64,000 bases of DNA, from positions 1 through 64,000 of the forward strand of contig JBHGBM010000042.1 of NCBI GenBank assembly GCA_041946965.1. Reading direction: 5' to 3'. The notes under the pieces are model-generated. The model did no database searches. It was not told the DNA's origin and saw nothing but the letters and a program-made list of their open reading frames with translations. Positions within the stretch are counted from its first letter, which is position 1. Each line of letters begins with the position of its first letter. The position numbers were made by a program, and so were the translations under genes. Shown piece by piece: positions 53,296-61,356 of this stretch. The stretch comes from JBHGBM01 sp041946965. GTDB taxonomy: Bacteria > Acidobacteriota > Terriglobia > Bryobacterales > Bryobacteraceae.

Positions 53296-54714
53296 ATGTT
53301 CCCGGCCTGGGACCAAGCCCCGCTTCCGGAGCCGCCCGCCATGACGCGGCGCTGGAGCGCGCTGCTCGGTCCGGGGTTGCTCATGCTCGGCGCCAATATC
53401 GGCGGCGGCGAGTGGCTCTTCGGCCCTCTGGTCACCGCGCAATACGGCGGCCGCGTAATGTGGCTTGCCACGCTCGCCATCCTGATGCAGGTTTTCTACA
53501 ACCTCGGGGTCATGCGCTACGCCCTGTGGTGCGGCGAGCCGGTATTTGTGGGCTTCTTCCGCACGCGTCCCGGGCCGCTGTTCTGGGCCGCGTTCTATAC
53601 GCTCATCGACCTCGGCGGCATCTGGCCGTACCTGGCGTCGAACGCCGCCGTGCCCCTGGCCGCGGTCATCCTCGGCCGACTGCCCGGCGATGCCGACGCC
53701 GTGCTGGTGCGGAATCTGGGATACGTCATCTTCCTCGCCGCCTTCGCGCCGCTGGTGTTCGGCGGCAAGATTTACAACGCGCTGGAGCGCGTCATGGCCG
53801 TCAAGCTGGCGCTCGTGCTCGCCTATCTCGGCTTCCTCGCGGTGGTGTGGGTGGGATGGCAGACCCGGTGGGAAATCCTCACCGGCCTGTTTCGTTTCGG
53901 GGCGCTGCCCGAAGGCGATTTCAGTTGGGCCATGCTCGCCGCTTTCGCCGCGGTGGCCGGCGCCGGCGGGCTGACCAACTCGCATTTCTCCAATTACGCG
54001 CGCGATAAAGGCTGGGGCATGGGCGCGCAGGTAGGCGCCATTCCGAGCGCGGTGGGAGGCCGCGAGATCGCCCTCTCCCACACCGGCAAGGTGTTCGCGC
54101 TCACGCCCGAAAACGCGGCCCGCTGGCGCGGCTGGCTGCGCCACATTCGCCGCGACCAGTTGCTGCTGTGGGCGCCGGGATGCGTGCTCGGCATGGCGCT
54201 GCCCGCCATGGTGTCGTACCAGTTTCTGCGCGGCGTGCGCGATGTCAGCGGGCACGCCGTTGCCGCCATGACCGCGCAGGGCATCGCCTCGGCCCACGGG
54301 CCGCTGTTCTGGCACCTCACGCTCTTGTGCGGTTTCGCCATCCTCGCGCCCACGCAGGTCTCCAACCTCGACGGCATCTCGCGCCGCTGGACGGACGTGA
54401 TCTGGATGGGCGTCCCCGCTCTCCGCCGCCTGAAGGGCAATCGCGTGAAGTGGGTGTACTACGGCATTCTCGCGGTCTACGGCGTGTGGGGACTGATCGC
54501 GCTCCGGCTCACGCCCAACCCCCTGTTCCTGGCGATTGCCAGCGGGGTCGCCATGAATTTCGCTCTGGGCTTCTCGGCGCTGCACACGCTCTACGTGCTG
54601 ACCCGCCTGCTTCCGGCGCCGCTGCGCCCGGGCTGGGTGATGCGCGCGGGCCTGCTCGGCTGCGCCGTGTTCTACATCGGGATCTCGGCCATCGCGCTCA
54701 GCGCGCGGCTTTAG
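53296..54714 (+). CDS. Nramp-related membrane transporter lacking metal motifs
   Basis: 472-residue polytopic membrane protein with about 11 TM segments and recognisable relation to the Nramp/MntH (APC fold) family. The canonical TM1 metal motif D-P-G-N is replaced by GANIGGGEWLFGP. The TM6 M-P-H motif is replaced by AGGLTNSHFSNYARDKGWGMG. Both are conserved in a group common in Acidobacteriota and Planctomycetota that has no assigned substrate. By analogy it should still be an APC-fold carrier, but divalent metal transport is doubtful. The gene overlaps the convergent ThDP enzyme gene by 17 bases. Confidence 0.78.
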   Translation: MFPAWDQAPLPEPPAMTRRWSALLGPGLLMLGANIGGGEWLFGPLVTAQYGGRVMWLATLAILMQVFYNLGVMRYALWCGEPVFVGFFRTRPGPLFWAAFYTLIDLGGIWPYLASNAAVPLAAVILGRLPGDADAVLVRNLGYVIFLAAFAPLVFGGKIYNALERVMAVKLALVLAYLGFLAVVWVGWQTRWEILTGLFRFGALPEGDFSWAMLAAFAAVAGAGGLTNSHFSNYARDKGWGMGAQVGAIPSAVGGREIALSHTGKVFALTPENAARWRGWLRHIRRDQLLLWAPGCVLGMALPAMVSYQFLRGVRDVSGHAVAAMTAQGIASAHGPLFWHLTLLCGFAILAPTQVSNLDGISRRWTDVIWMGVPALRRLKGNRVKWVYYGILAVYGVWGLIALRLTPNPLFLAIASGVAMNFALGFSALHTLYVLTRLLPAPLRPGWVMRAGLLGCAVFYIGISAIALSARL

Positions 54715-56356
54715 CCTTCCCCGCCAGGTTCCATTCCGTGAACGGCGATCGCACCCCGCGGATGCGCGCATTGATGAGATACGGCGCGCCCGCGGCGAAG
54801 GCGCGCTCCACGGCTGGCCGCACCTCCTCCACGCGCTCCACGGTTTCGCCGCCGCCGCCCAGGGCCTGCATGACCAGGTCGTAGCGGGTCTCGCGCAGTT
54901 CGCACCCTACCGTGCTCCCGCCGAGGGCCGCCGATTGCAGCTCCCGCTCCAGCCCCCAGCCGCCATCGTTGCCCACGATGATGACGAACGGCAGCCTGTG
55001 CCGCACCGCCGTATCCAGTTCCGCGAGGTAGAACCCCAGCGAGCCGTCGCCCGTAATCAGCGCGACCGGGCTCTCCGGGTACGCCAGCTTGAGCGCGATG
55101 GCGTTGGGCAGCGCCGAACCGATGGTGCCGAGCGGCCCGAGCCGCAGCCAGCCTCCCGGATGGCGCGCGGGCAGCATGGCGCGGCCCCAATGGGCGAAAT
55201 CGCCGCCGTCCCACGAGTAGAGCGTCCCCGGCGGCAGCGCTTCCCTCAACTCCGCGTAGAGCGCGGCCGGATGCAGGGGCGTGCCGCGGTCGCACGCCGC
55301 CGCGGCCAGCCTGGTTTCCCACTCGCGGCGCAGCGCGCGCAGACGCTCCATCCATTTCGCGGCGGGAGGCCGCACTCTCCCGATCCCCGCCAGCGCCGCC
55401 TTCACGTCCCCGCAGACGGCGCACTCGAGCGTCCGGTTCAAGCCCAGTTCCTGCGGATGAATATCGATCTGTATGAATTTCGCCTCGGGCGGGAAGAGCC
55501 GCGCCCCGCCCAGCGCCAGCCGGAAATCGATGCGTTTCCCGATCACCAGGAACACGTCGGCTTCGCGGAACGCCTGCGCTGCCGCCCGGTTCAATGACGG
55601 GTCGGCGTAGCCCATCACCAGAGGATGGTCATCCGGCACCGCGCCCCGGGCCATCGTGATGGTGTAGAGGGGCAGCCCGGTGCGCTCGATGAAGGCGCGC
55701 AACTCCTGCTCGGCCCCGCCCCACCACACGCCGCTGCCCGCGATCGCCACCGGGCGCGCGGCTTCGCTCAGCAGCGCCGCGGCCCTCTCCAATTCACGCG
55801 GATCCGGATGCGGCGGCGCGGCGTCCATGGCGCGCGGCAGCGCGGCCGGGGCGGGCGCCTCTTGCTCGAAAATATCCACCGGGACGTTCAGGTGGACGGG
55901 GCCTTTGCGCCCCGCATTGGCCTCGGCCAGCGCCCGCGCCACGTAAAACGGGATCTGCGCGGCGTTGGGGGGCTCGCCCGCCCATTTGACCACAGGCCGC
56001 ACCATGCCCGGCTGGTCGATGTCCTGAAAGGCCTGGCGCGCGGCGAGCTTGCTGGCGCGGGCGCCGCTCACGGCCACCAGCGGGCTCGCGGCCAGGTACG
56101 CGGTGGCGATGCCGGTGAGCGCGTTGGTGTGTCCGGGCCCTCCGGTCACCAGCGCCACCGCGGGCCGGCGTGTAATCCGCGCCCACGCGTCGGCCGCGTG
56201 CGTCACGCCGGACTCGTGCCGCATGTCGATCACCCGCAGTCCCGCCCGGGCGGCGGCTACGAGCACCGCGTTCAAATGGTCGCCCACCAGCGTGAACACC
56301 CGGTCGATGCCCGCCTGGGAAATTGCATTCACGAACAATTCTGCGCCGCTTGGCAT
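54698..56356 (-). CDS. Thiamine-diphosphate-dependent enzyme (acetolactate synthase-like)
   Basis: 552-residue homologue of the acetolactate synthase/benzoylformate decarboxylase group. It has the three-domain order: PYR domain with the activating Glu E48 (DMRHESGVTHAADAWAR), a middle domain (AGSGVWWGGAEQ), and a PP domain with the Mg-ThDP motif GDGSLGFYLAELDTAVRH...IIVGNDGG. No regulatory small subunit gene is near, and no ilv genes flank it. A decarboxylase, carboligase or oxalyl-CoA-type activity is as likely as acetolactate synthesis. It is divergent from galE. Confidence 0.82.
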   Translation of the reverse strand: MPSGAELFVNAISQAGIDRVFTLVGDHLNAVLVAAARAGLRVIDMRHESGVTHAADAWARITRRPAVALVTGGPGHTNALTGIATAYLAASPLVAVSGARASKLAARQAFQDIDQPGMVRPVVKWAGEPPNAAQIPFYVARALAEANAGRKGPVHLNVPVDIFEQEAPAPAALPRAMDAAPPHPDPRELERAAALLSEAARPVAIAGSGVWWGGAEQELRAFIERTGLPLYTITMARGAVPDDHPLVMGYADPSLNRAAAQAFREADVFLVIGKRIDFRLALGGARLFPPEAKFIQIDIHPQELGLNRTLECAVCGDVKAALAGIGRVRPPAAKWMERLRALRREWETRLAAAACDRGTPLHPAALYAELREALPPGTLYSWDGGDFAHWGRAMLPARHPGGWLRLGPLGTIGSALPNAIALKLAYPESPVALITGDGSLGFYLAELDTAVRHRLPFVIIVGNDGGWGLERELQSAALGGSTVGCELRETRYDLVMQALGGGGETVERVEEVRPAVERAFAAGAPYLINARIRGVRSPFTEWNLAGKAKAAR

Positions 56357-56395
56357 GTCGAGATGCCATCCTACTACAATTCATAGAGAGGTCTC

Positions 56396-57373
56396 GTGAG
56401 TCGCAGAATTCTGGTCACCGGAGGCGCCGGCTACATCGGCTCCCACACGGTCAAGCTCCTGCTCCGGCACGGATACGAAGTCACGGTGGTGGACAACCTT
56501 TCGCACGGCCACCGCCACAACGTGGAGAAGGTCCCCTTTCACGAACTCGATATCCAGCGGACCGAAGAACTGGCGCGCGTGCTCGAAGGCCACGACGCGG
56601 TCATCCACTTCGCCGCCTTCATCGCCGTCGGCGAGTCCATGCGGGCGCCGGAAACTTACTTCGAGAATAATGTGGGCGGCTCGCTCTCGCTGCTGACCGC
56701 CATGCTGCGCGCCGGCGTCAAGCACATCGTGTTCTCCTCCACCGCGGCGGTCTACGGCATGCCCGCCACGTTCCCGATCCTGGAAACCTTCCCCATCGCT
56801 CCGGTAAACCCCTACGGAGAATCCAAGGTGATGGTGGAGAAGATGCTGCACTGGTTTGACGTGGTGCACGGCATCCGCGGAGTGGCGCTGCGCTATTTCA
56901 ACGCCTCGGGCGCGGATCCGGAAGGGCTGCTCGGCGAGGAACACGAACCGGAAACGCACCTCGTTCCCCTGCTGCTGCGTGCCGCGCTGACCGGCAAGCC
57001 CGTCACGCTGTTCGGCGGTGATTACGACACCCCGGACGGCACCTGCATCCGCGACTACATCCACGTGAACGACCTCGCCGAAGCCCACATCCTGGCGGTG
57101 GAATCGCTGCTTGCGGGCGGCGCCTCCGGCCAGTTCAACGTCGGTACCGGAAAGGGGCATTCGGTGCTGGAGATGCTCAAAGCCGTCGAGGAAGTGACCG
57201 GCCGGCGGGTGCCGCACACCGTGGGGCCCCGCCGCGAAGGCGATCCCCCGGTGCTGGTGGCCAATGCCGATCAGCTCCGCCGCACGCTCGGTTGGGAGCC
57301 GCGCTGCACCGGCCTGGACCAGATTGTAGGTTCCGCCTGGAACTTCATGAGAAGGCGGGCTCTGGTACTCTGA
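56396..57373 (+). CDS. galE: UDP-glucose 4-epimerase
   Basis: 325-residue extended SDR enzyme interconverting UDP-glucose and UDP-galactose. NAD binding GGAGYIGSH at the N-terminus, VVDNLSHGH, catalytic Ser in SSTAAVYG, Tyr/Lys in NPYGESK, then ALRYFNASGADPEG and CIRDYIHVNDLAEAH. The start is a GTG with GAGAGGT four bases upstream. The gene is followed by glgP, so it probably supports sugar-nucleotide supply and glycogen metabolism. Confidence 0.95.
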   Translation: MSRRILVTGGAGYIGSHTVKLLLRHGYEVTVVDNLSHGHRHNVEKVPFHELDIQRTEELARVLEGHDAVIHFAAFIAVGESMRAPETYFENNVGGSLSLLTAMLRAGVKHIVFSSTAAVYGMPATFPILETFPIAPVNPYGESKVMVEKMLHWFDVVHGIRGVALRYFNASGADPEGLLGEEHEPETHLVPLLLRAALTGKPVTLFGGDYDTPDGTCIRDYIHVNDLAEAHILAVESLLAGGASGQFNVGTGKGHSVLEMLKAVEEVTGRRVPHTVGPRREGDPPVLVANADQLRRTLGWEPRCTGLDQIVGSAWNFMRRRALVL

Positions 57374-57436
57374 ACACCGCCGCATTTTGGGGAAGAGCGC
57401 GAATTGCGCTATGTTGTAGATTGCACTCTCGGTAGT

Positions 57437-59992
57437 ATGTCATTTCACATCAGTCCCATCCGTGAGTTCCTGGTGCGCCCCGCGGTTCCCGGCGCGCTGG
57501 CGCGGATGCCCGAGTTGGCCTATAACCTCCTCTGGAGCTGGGAGCCGATCATACGGGCCGTTTTCCGGCGGCTGGACCCGACCTTGTGGCGCGACTGCGG
57601 CTACAACCCCGTCCTCATGCTCGGCCGCATTCCGCAAGCCTCCCTCGAACGCGCCGCCGCCGACCCGCGTTATCTTGCTCTCTACCGCATGGCCTGCCAG
57701 CGCTTCGACGCCCACATGCAGCGCGAGCCCGCGGACGCCGACGGCAAGCTGATCGCCTACTTCTCGGCCGAATACGGCCTGACGGAATGCCTGCCGATCT
57801 ATTCCGGCGGCCTCGGCGTCCTTTCCGGGGATCACCTGAAATCTTCGAGCGACGAGAATCTGCCCCTGGTGGGCGTGGGGCTGCTCTACCAGCAGGGCTA
57901 CTTCCGCCAACTGCTGAATCCGGACGGATGGCAGCAGGAGCGCTACCCCACCAACGATTTTTACACCCTGCCGATCTCGCCGGTCTCGAACGCGCAAGGG
58001 CAGGAGATCCGCATCCCCATCAAGCTGCCGGGCGGCGCCGTGCAGGCGCAGATCTGGCAGATCGAGGTTGGACGCATCAAGCTGTTCCTGCTGGACACCA
58101 ATATCCCGGACAACCCGCACCCTCAGGACCGCGATATCACCGATTCGCTCTACGGCGGCGACCATGACACCCGCATCCGGCAGGAGATCGTGCTGGGTAT
58201 GGGCGGCGTGCGCGCCCTGCACACGCTGGGCTATCACCCCACCGTCTACCACATCAACGAAGGACACTCCGCATTTCTGGCTTTGGAGCGTGTGCGGCTG
58301 CTCGTCCAGGAACAGAACCTGAAGTTTGACGAAGCGCTCGAAGCGGCGCGCGCGAATAACGTTTTCACCACCCACACCTCCGTCCCGGCGGGCATCGACC
58401 TGTTCGATCCCGGGCTGATGTACCACTACTTCCACGACTACTGCGACGAAGTGGGCATCACCTTCGACCAGTTGATGGCCCTGGGGCGCAACCCGCGCAG
58501 CCACGACGACCGCTTCTCCATGGCGATCCTCGCGCTCAACACTTCCGCGCACCGCAACGCCGTCAGCCGCCTGCACCAGAGCGTCTCTCAGGAGATGTGG
58601 AGCGACCTGTGGCCGAATCTGCCGAGCTGGGAGGTCCCCATCACCTCCATCACCAACGGCACGCACCTGCCAAGCTGGCTGAACGGCGACCTGGCGGCGC
58701 TCTACGACCAGTACCTGCAACCGGACTGGCGGGAGCGCTTCGCCGAGCCGGACATCTGGGAACAGGTGCGCGATATCCCCGACGAGGAGTTGATCGAGGC
58801 GCACCGCCGCCGCAAGCGGCGCCTGGTGAGCTTCGTTCGCGCGCGGCAGCAGGCCAGCGCCATTCGCCGGCAGGCGTCCGCGGCGGAGATCCGGCGGGCT
58901 TCGGAGGTGCTCGACCCGAACGCCTTCACCATAGGTTTCGCGCGCCGGTTCGCCACTTACAAGCGCGCCACACTGCTGTTCCGCGACGTGGCGCGGCTTA
59001 AGCGGATCCTGTTGAACAAGGAAATGCCGGTGCAGATCGTGATCGCCGGCAAGGCGCATCCCAAGGACCACCCCGGCAAAGGACTCATTCGGGAAATCGT
59101 GCAGCTTTCCCGCGACCCGGATCTGTGGCGCCACCTGGTCTTCGTGGAAGATTACGACATGAAGGTGGCCCGCGAACTCGTGCAGGGTGTGGACCTGTGG
59201 CTCAACAATCCGCGCCGCGGCGAGGAGGCCTGCGGCACCAGCGGCATGAAAGCGGGCCTCAACGGGGTGTTGAACCTCAGCGTGCTCGACGGCTGGTACG
59301 ACGAGGCCTACGAGCAGTCCGGCGGCTGGGCCATCGGCGACCGGGAACCGTACCACGAAGACCAGGACGCGCTGCACGCCAGCAACATTTACTACCTGCT
59401 GGAAAACGAGATCGTGCCCATGTTCTACGAGCGGCGCGACCAGGTCTCGCGCGACTGGATGCGGCGGCTCAAACAATGCATCATGCACATTAGCCCTCAG
59501 TTCGACTGCCGCCGCATGGTGCGCGAGTACATGCGCGAGCTTTACGAACCCGCCCACCAGGCCAGCACCCGCATGCGGCAGAGCGAATTCGAGTATGCCC
59601 GCGAGTGGGCGCGCTGGAATTCGCGCATCCGCAGCGTGTGGGATCAGGTGCGTTTTGTGGAGGCGGGTCCGGCGCCGGCGGGCGCGGTCACCAGCGGCAG
59701 GCCCGTTCCGGTGCGCGCGGCCATCGATCTGGCGGGACTCTCGCCGCAGGACGTGCGGGTGGAAGTGATTATCGGGCGCGTGGGCATCGACGGCGGGCTG
59801 GAAGACACCGAGGTCATGGTGCTGCCGCCCATCGAGCAGCAGGGTTCGGTGGCGGTGTTCAGCAAGGACATCATTCCGGAACGGACGGGGCGCCTGGGTT
59901 ACGCGCTCCGGGTCAGCCCGAATCATTGCGAAGACCCGCTAACGCGGCCTTGTACCAGCCTTTTGAAGTGGAGCGTGGCAGAGGGGCGCTAG
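57437..59992 (+). CDS. glgP: Alpha-glucan (glycogen) phosphorylase
   Basis: About 851-residue GT35 phosphorylase of the shorter TIGR02094-type group, releasing glucose 1-phosphate from alpha-1,4-glucans. The motifs are FSAEYGLTECLPIYSGGLG, HINEGHSAFLALER, TNGTHLPSW, ARRFATYKRATL, GKAHPKDHPGK and the PLP-lysine region EEACGTSGMKAGLNG. A C-terminal extension of about 100 residues is beta-rich. I prefer the ATG at 57437 (MSFHISPIREFLV); a TTG at 57404 is in frame but adds residues without family support. It lies 63 bases after galE on the same strand. Confidence 0.93.
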   Translation: MSFHISPIREFLVRPAVPGALARMPELAYNLLWSWEPIIRAVFRRLDPTLWRDCGYNPVLMLGRIPQASLERAAADPRYLALYRMACQRFDAHMQREPADADGKLIAYFSAEYGLTECLPIYSGGLGVLSGDHLKSSSDENLPLVGVGLLYQQGYFRQLLNPDGWQQERYPTNDFYTLPISPVSNAQGQEIRIPIKLPGGAVQAQIWQIEVGRIKLFLLDTNIPDNPHPQDRDITDSLYGGDHDTRIRQEIVLGMGGVRALHTLGYHPTVYHINEGHSAFLALERVRLLVQEQNLKFDEALEAARANNVFTTHTSVPAGIDLFDPGLMYHYFHDYCDEVGITFDQLMALGRNPRSHDDRFSMAILALNTSAHRNAVSRLHQSVSQEMWSDLWPNLPSWEVPITSITNGTHLPSWLNGDLAALYDQYLQPDWRERFAEPDIWEQVRDIPDEELIEAHRRRKRRLVSFVRARQQASAIRRQASAAEIRRASEVLDPNAFTIGFARRFATYKRATLLFRDVARLKRILLNKEMPVQIVIAGKAHPKDHPGKGLIREIVQLSRDPDLWRHLVFVEDYDMKVARELVQGVDLWLNNPRRGEEACGTSGMKAGLNGVLNLSVLDGWYDEAYEQSGGWAIGDREPYHEDQDALHASNIYYLLENEIVPMFYERRDQVSRDWMRRLKQCIMHISPQFDCRRMVREYMRELYEPAHQASTRMRQSEFEYAREWARWNSRIRSVWDQVRFVEAGPAPAGAVTSGRPVPVRAAIDLAGLSPQDVRVEVIIGRVGIDGGLEDTEVMVLPPIEQQGSVAVFSKDIIPERTGRLGYALRVSPNHCEDPLTRPCTSLLKWSVAEGR

Positions 59993-60271
59993 CCCCTGAG
60001 CGTCCGGGAATGGCCTCTGGCGTGCTGGGATACCGGAGGAGCTTTCGAAAAAAACTCGTAGTGCAATTTCTTGCATTCCGTGGTAAATAGTTGAATTGAG
60101 GCGCCGGCGGTGTAAGCCACCCCGGCGCCGGGCTTCGGCGCACCCACAGTCGTTTTCCTCCGGTTATCCAGCGTTTACTGCGATTCCCGCACACTCGCAG
60201 GACACGCGGGAGCCCCGGGGAGGCCGGACGCGCCGGGGTTTTCGCCCCCTGCAATTGGAGTAAGAACTCCC
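59993..60271. other. Intergenic region with several dyads, no gene
   Basis: About 280 bases after glgP without a credible gene. It contains a short inverted repeat TGCAA-TTTC-TTGCA (60062-60075). An 8-bp stem GGCGCCGG/CCGGCGCC (60100-60107, 60122-60129) has a 14-base loop. The block CGCCGGGCTTCGGC (60126-60139) also occurs in the tsf-pyrH spacer. A terminator-like stem lies near 60213-60242. Confidence 0.55.
60213..60242 (+). terminator. Possible terminator downstream of glgP
   Basis: A 6-bp stem CCCCGG (60213-60218) pairs with CCGGGG (60233-60238) across a 14-base loop and is followed by TTTT. It lies about 220 bases after the glgP stop and about 30 bases before the zinc-ribbon gene, so it might equally be a leader attenuator for the latter. 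Confidence 0.4.
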
Positions 60272-60739
60272 ATGGACAACGACCGCAAGTACAGACAAGC
60301 CGGGTATATGGACTCGGACCGTTCGGAGCGGGGCCCTCGGGAAGAGCGGCCGAAACCGCAGGGGCCGCGTCCGCCCATCGATGTGACAGGCCCGCGCCTG
60401 CCGCGCATGGTGCAAGCGGTCGCCGCCGCGCGGTGCTGGAACTGCGCTACGGCCCTGCCCGCCGGCGTCGATTTCAACGCCAACTGCCCCAAGTGCAACT
60501 CGCCGCTGCACTGTTGCAAACAGTGCGCGCACTTCGAGCCCTCCACCCGATTTCAGTGCCTCAAACCCGTTCCAGTGCGGATCCCCGTCAAGGACCAGGC
60601 TAACCAGTGCGCGTTGTTCTCCGCACGGGTGACGGTGGCCCGGGACGGCGCCCAGGCCAGTTTCGTCGCCGCGCCGGTGGAGGCGCCCCGCAACCCCAAC
60701 GACGCCCGCCTGGCGTTCGACCGCCTCTTCAAGAAATGA
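60272..60739 (+). CDS. Small zinc-ribbon-like protein of unknown function
   Basis: 155-residue soluble protein. The first 50 residues are polar and Pro/Arg-rich, probably disordered. The middle is Cys-rich: C55 and C58 (RCWNC), C72 and C75 (NCPKC), C81, C82 and C85 (HCCKQC), then C96 and C113. This suggests two zinc sites of ribbon type. The C-terminus ends DARLAFDRLFKK. I know no characterised family. There is no DNA-binding domain beyond the zinc sites, and a role in protein or RNA binding is possible. It is convergent with the Hsp20 gene; the two share a terminator hairpin. Confidence 0.75.
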   Translation: MDNDRKYRQAGYMDSDRSERGPREERPKPQGPRPPIDVTGPRLPRMVQAVAAARCWNCATALPAGVDFNANCPKCNSPLHCCKQCAHFEPSTRFQCLKPVPVRIPVKDQANQCALFSARVTVARDGAQASFVAAPVEAPRNPNDARLAFDRLFKK

Positions 60740-60767
60740 AAAAGCCCCGCCGGCGAACCGGCGGGGC
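60736..60767 (-). terminator. Intrinsic terminator of the Hsp20 gene
   Basis: A perfect 10-bp GC stem (60744-60753 with 60758-60767) and a CGAA/TTCG tetraloop. On the minus strand it is followed by TTTTTCAT, giving a strong intrinsic terminator 25 bases after the Hsp20 stop. On the plus strand the stem follows the zinc-ribbon stop by 4 bases but lacks a T run. Confidence 0.85.
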
Positions 60768-60791
60768 CGTACCCCTCTGAGATTTCCAGCC

Positions 60792-61268
60792 TCACGCGGC
60801 CAGGGTCCTGGTTTGGGTGCCGGAACCGGCCGTGATCTGGACCTCGCGCGGCTTCACGGCCTGCGCCACCGGCACCTGGATGTCCAGCACCCCGTCGTGC
60901 AGGTGGGCTTGCAGGTGCTCCACGTCCAGGCCGTCGGGCAGCTCCAGCGAGCGCTCGAACTTCCCGTAGGCTATCTGGTTGTAGACCATGCCCTCTTTGC
61001 CGAATTTCTCCGGCGGCCGGCGTTCGCCCTGAATCGTCAAGGTGTGACCCTGGACCGTCACCTTGAGGTCGCTCTGGGTCACCCCGGGCAGGACCACGCG
61101 CAGGTTCAGGTTGTCGTCGGTCCAGCCGGTCTCCACGGCGGGGATGAAGGCGTACTCGGGACGCTCTCCCGCGTTGCCACGGCGAGAAGCATACTCGTCG
61201 AACACGCGATCGAAAGTACGGCGGAAATCGTTCAGTTCATCGAAGATCGTTCTGGCAAACATGCTCAT
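60792..61268 (-). CDS. Hsp20/alpha-crystallin small heat-shock protein
   Basis: 158-residue ATP-independent holdase chaperone. N-terminal arm with FARTIFDELNDFRRTFDRVF. The alpha-crystallin domain follows (VETGWTDDNLNLRVVLPGV, then LKVTVQGHTLTIQGER and AYGKFERSLELPDGLD). The C-terminal extension carries a V-Q-I-type motif (REVQITAG) as the I-x-I equivalent. A strong GGAGGT precedes the ATG, and a promoter-like sequence is seen upstream. It is probably heat-induced, but no CIRCE or HrcA site was recognised. Confidence 0.93.
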   Translation of the reverse strand: MSMFARTIFDELNDFRRTFDRVFDEYASRRGNAGERPEYAFIPAVETGWTDDNLNLRVVLPGVTQSDLKVTVQGHTLTIQGERRPPEKFGKEGMVYNQIAYGKFERSLELPDGLDVEHLQAHLHDGVLDIQVPVAQAVKPREVQITAGSGTQTRTLAA

Positions 61269-61289
61269 TCAACCTCCAAACTTGATTTC

Positions 61290-61318
61290 AGTTTAGCTGA
61301 TTATATGAGCATAGTCAA
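61290..61318 (-). promoter_or_regulatory. Promoter of the Hsp20 gene
   Basis: Minus-strand TTGACT (61313-61318), 17-base spacer, TAAACT (61290-61295), ATG at 61268. The -35 matches 5 of 6 consensus bases, the -10 matches 4 of 6. The region is markedly A/T-rich compared with its surroundings. Confidence 0.5.
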
Positions 61319-61356
61319 CTAATATTTTCGCACTATAGTTAAATCATATGTTGACT
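61313..61356. promoter_or_regulatory. Inverted repeat AGTCAAC...GTTGACT upstream of Hsp20
   Basis: A perfect 7-bp inverted repeat, arms at 61313-61319 and 61350-61356, 30 bases apart. One arm overlaps the Hsp20 -35 and the other the 3' end of the anthranilate synthase gene. It may be an operator, but the arms also contain promoter-like TTGAC sequence on both strands. Confidence 0.3.

Noticed and set aside
53221..54771. Upstream extension of the enoyl-CoA hydratase frame to 773 codons
   Set aside because: It is the antisense of the Nramp-like gene and rich in Arg/His/Gln, a shadow of high-GC coding DNA.
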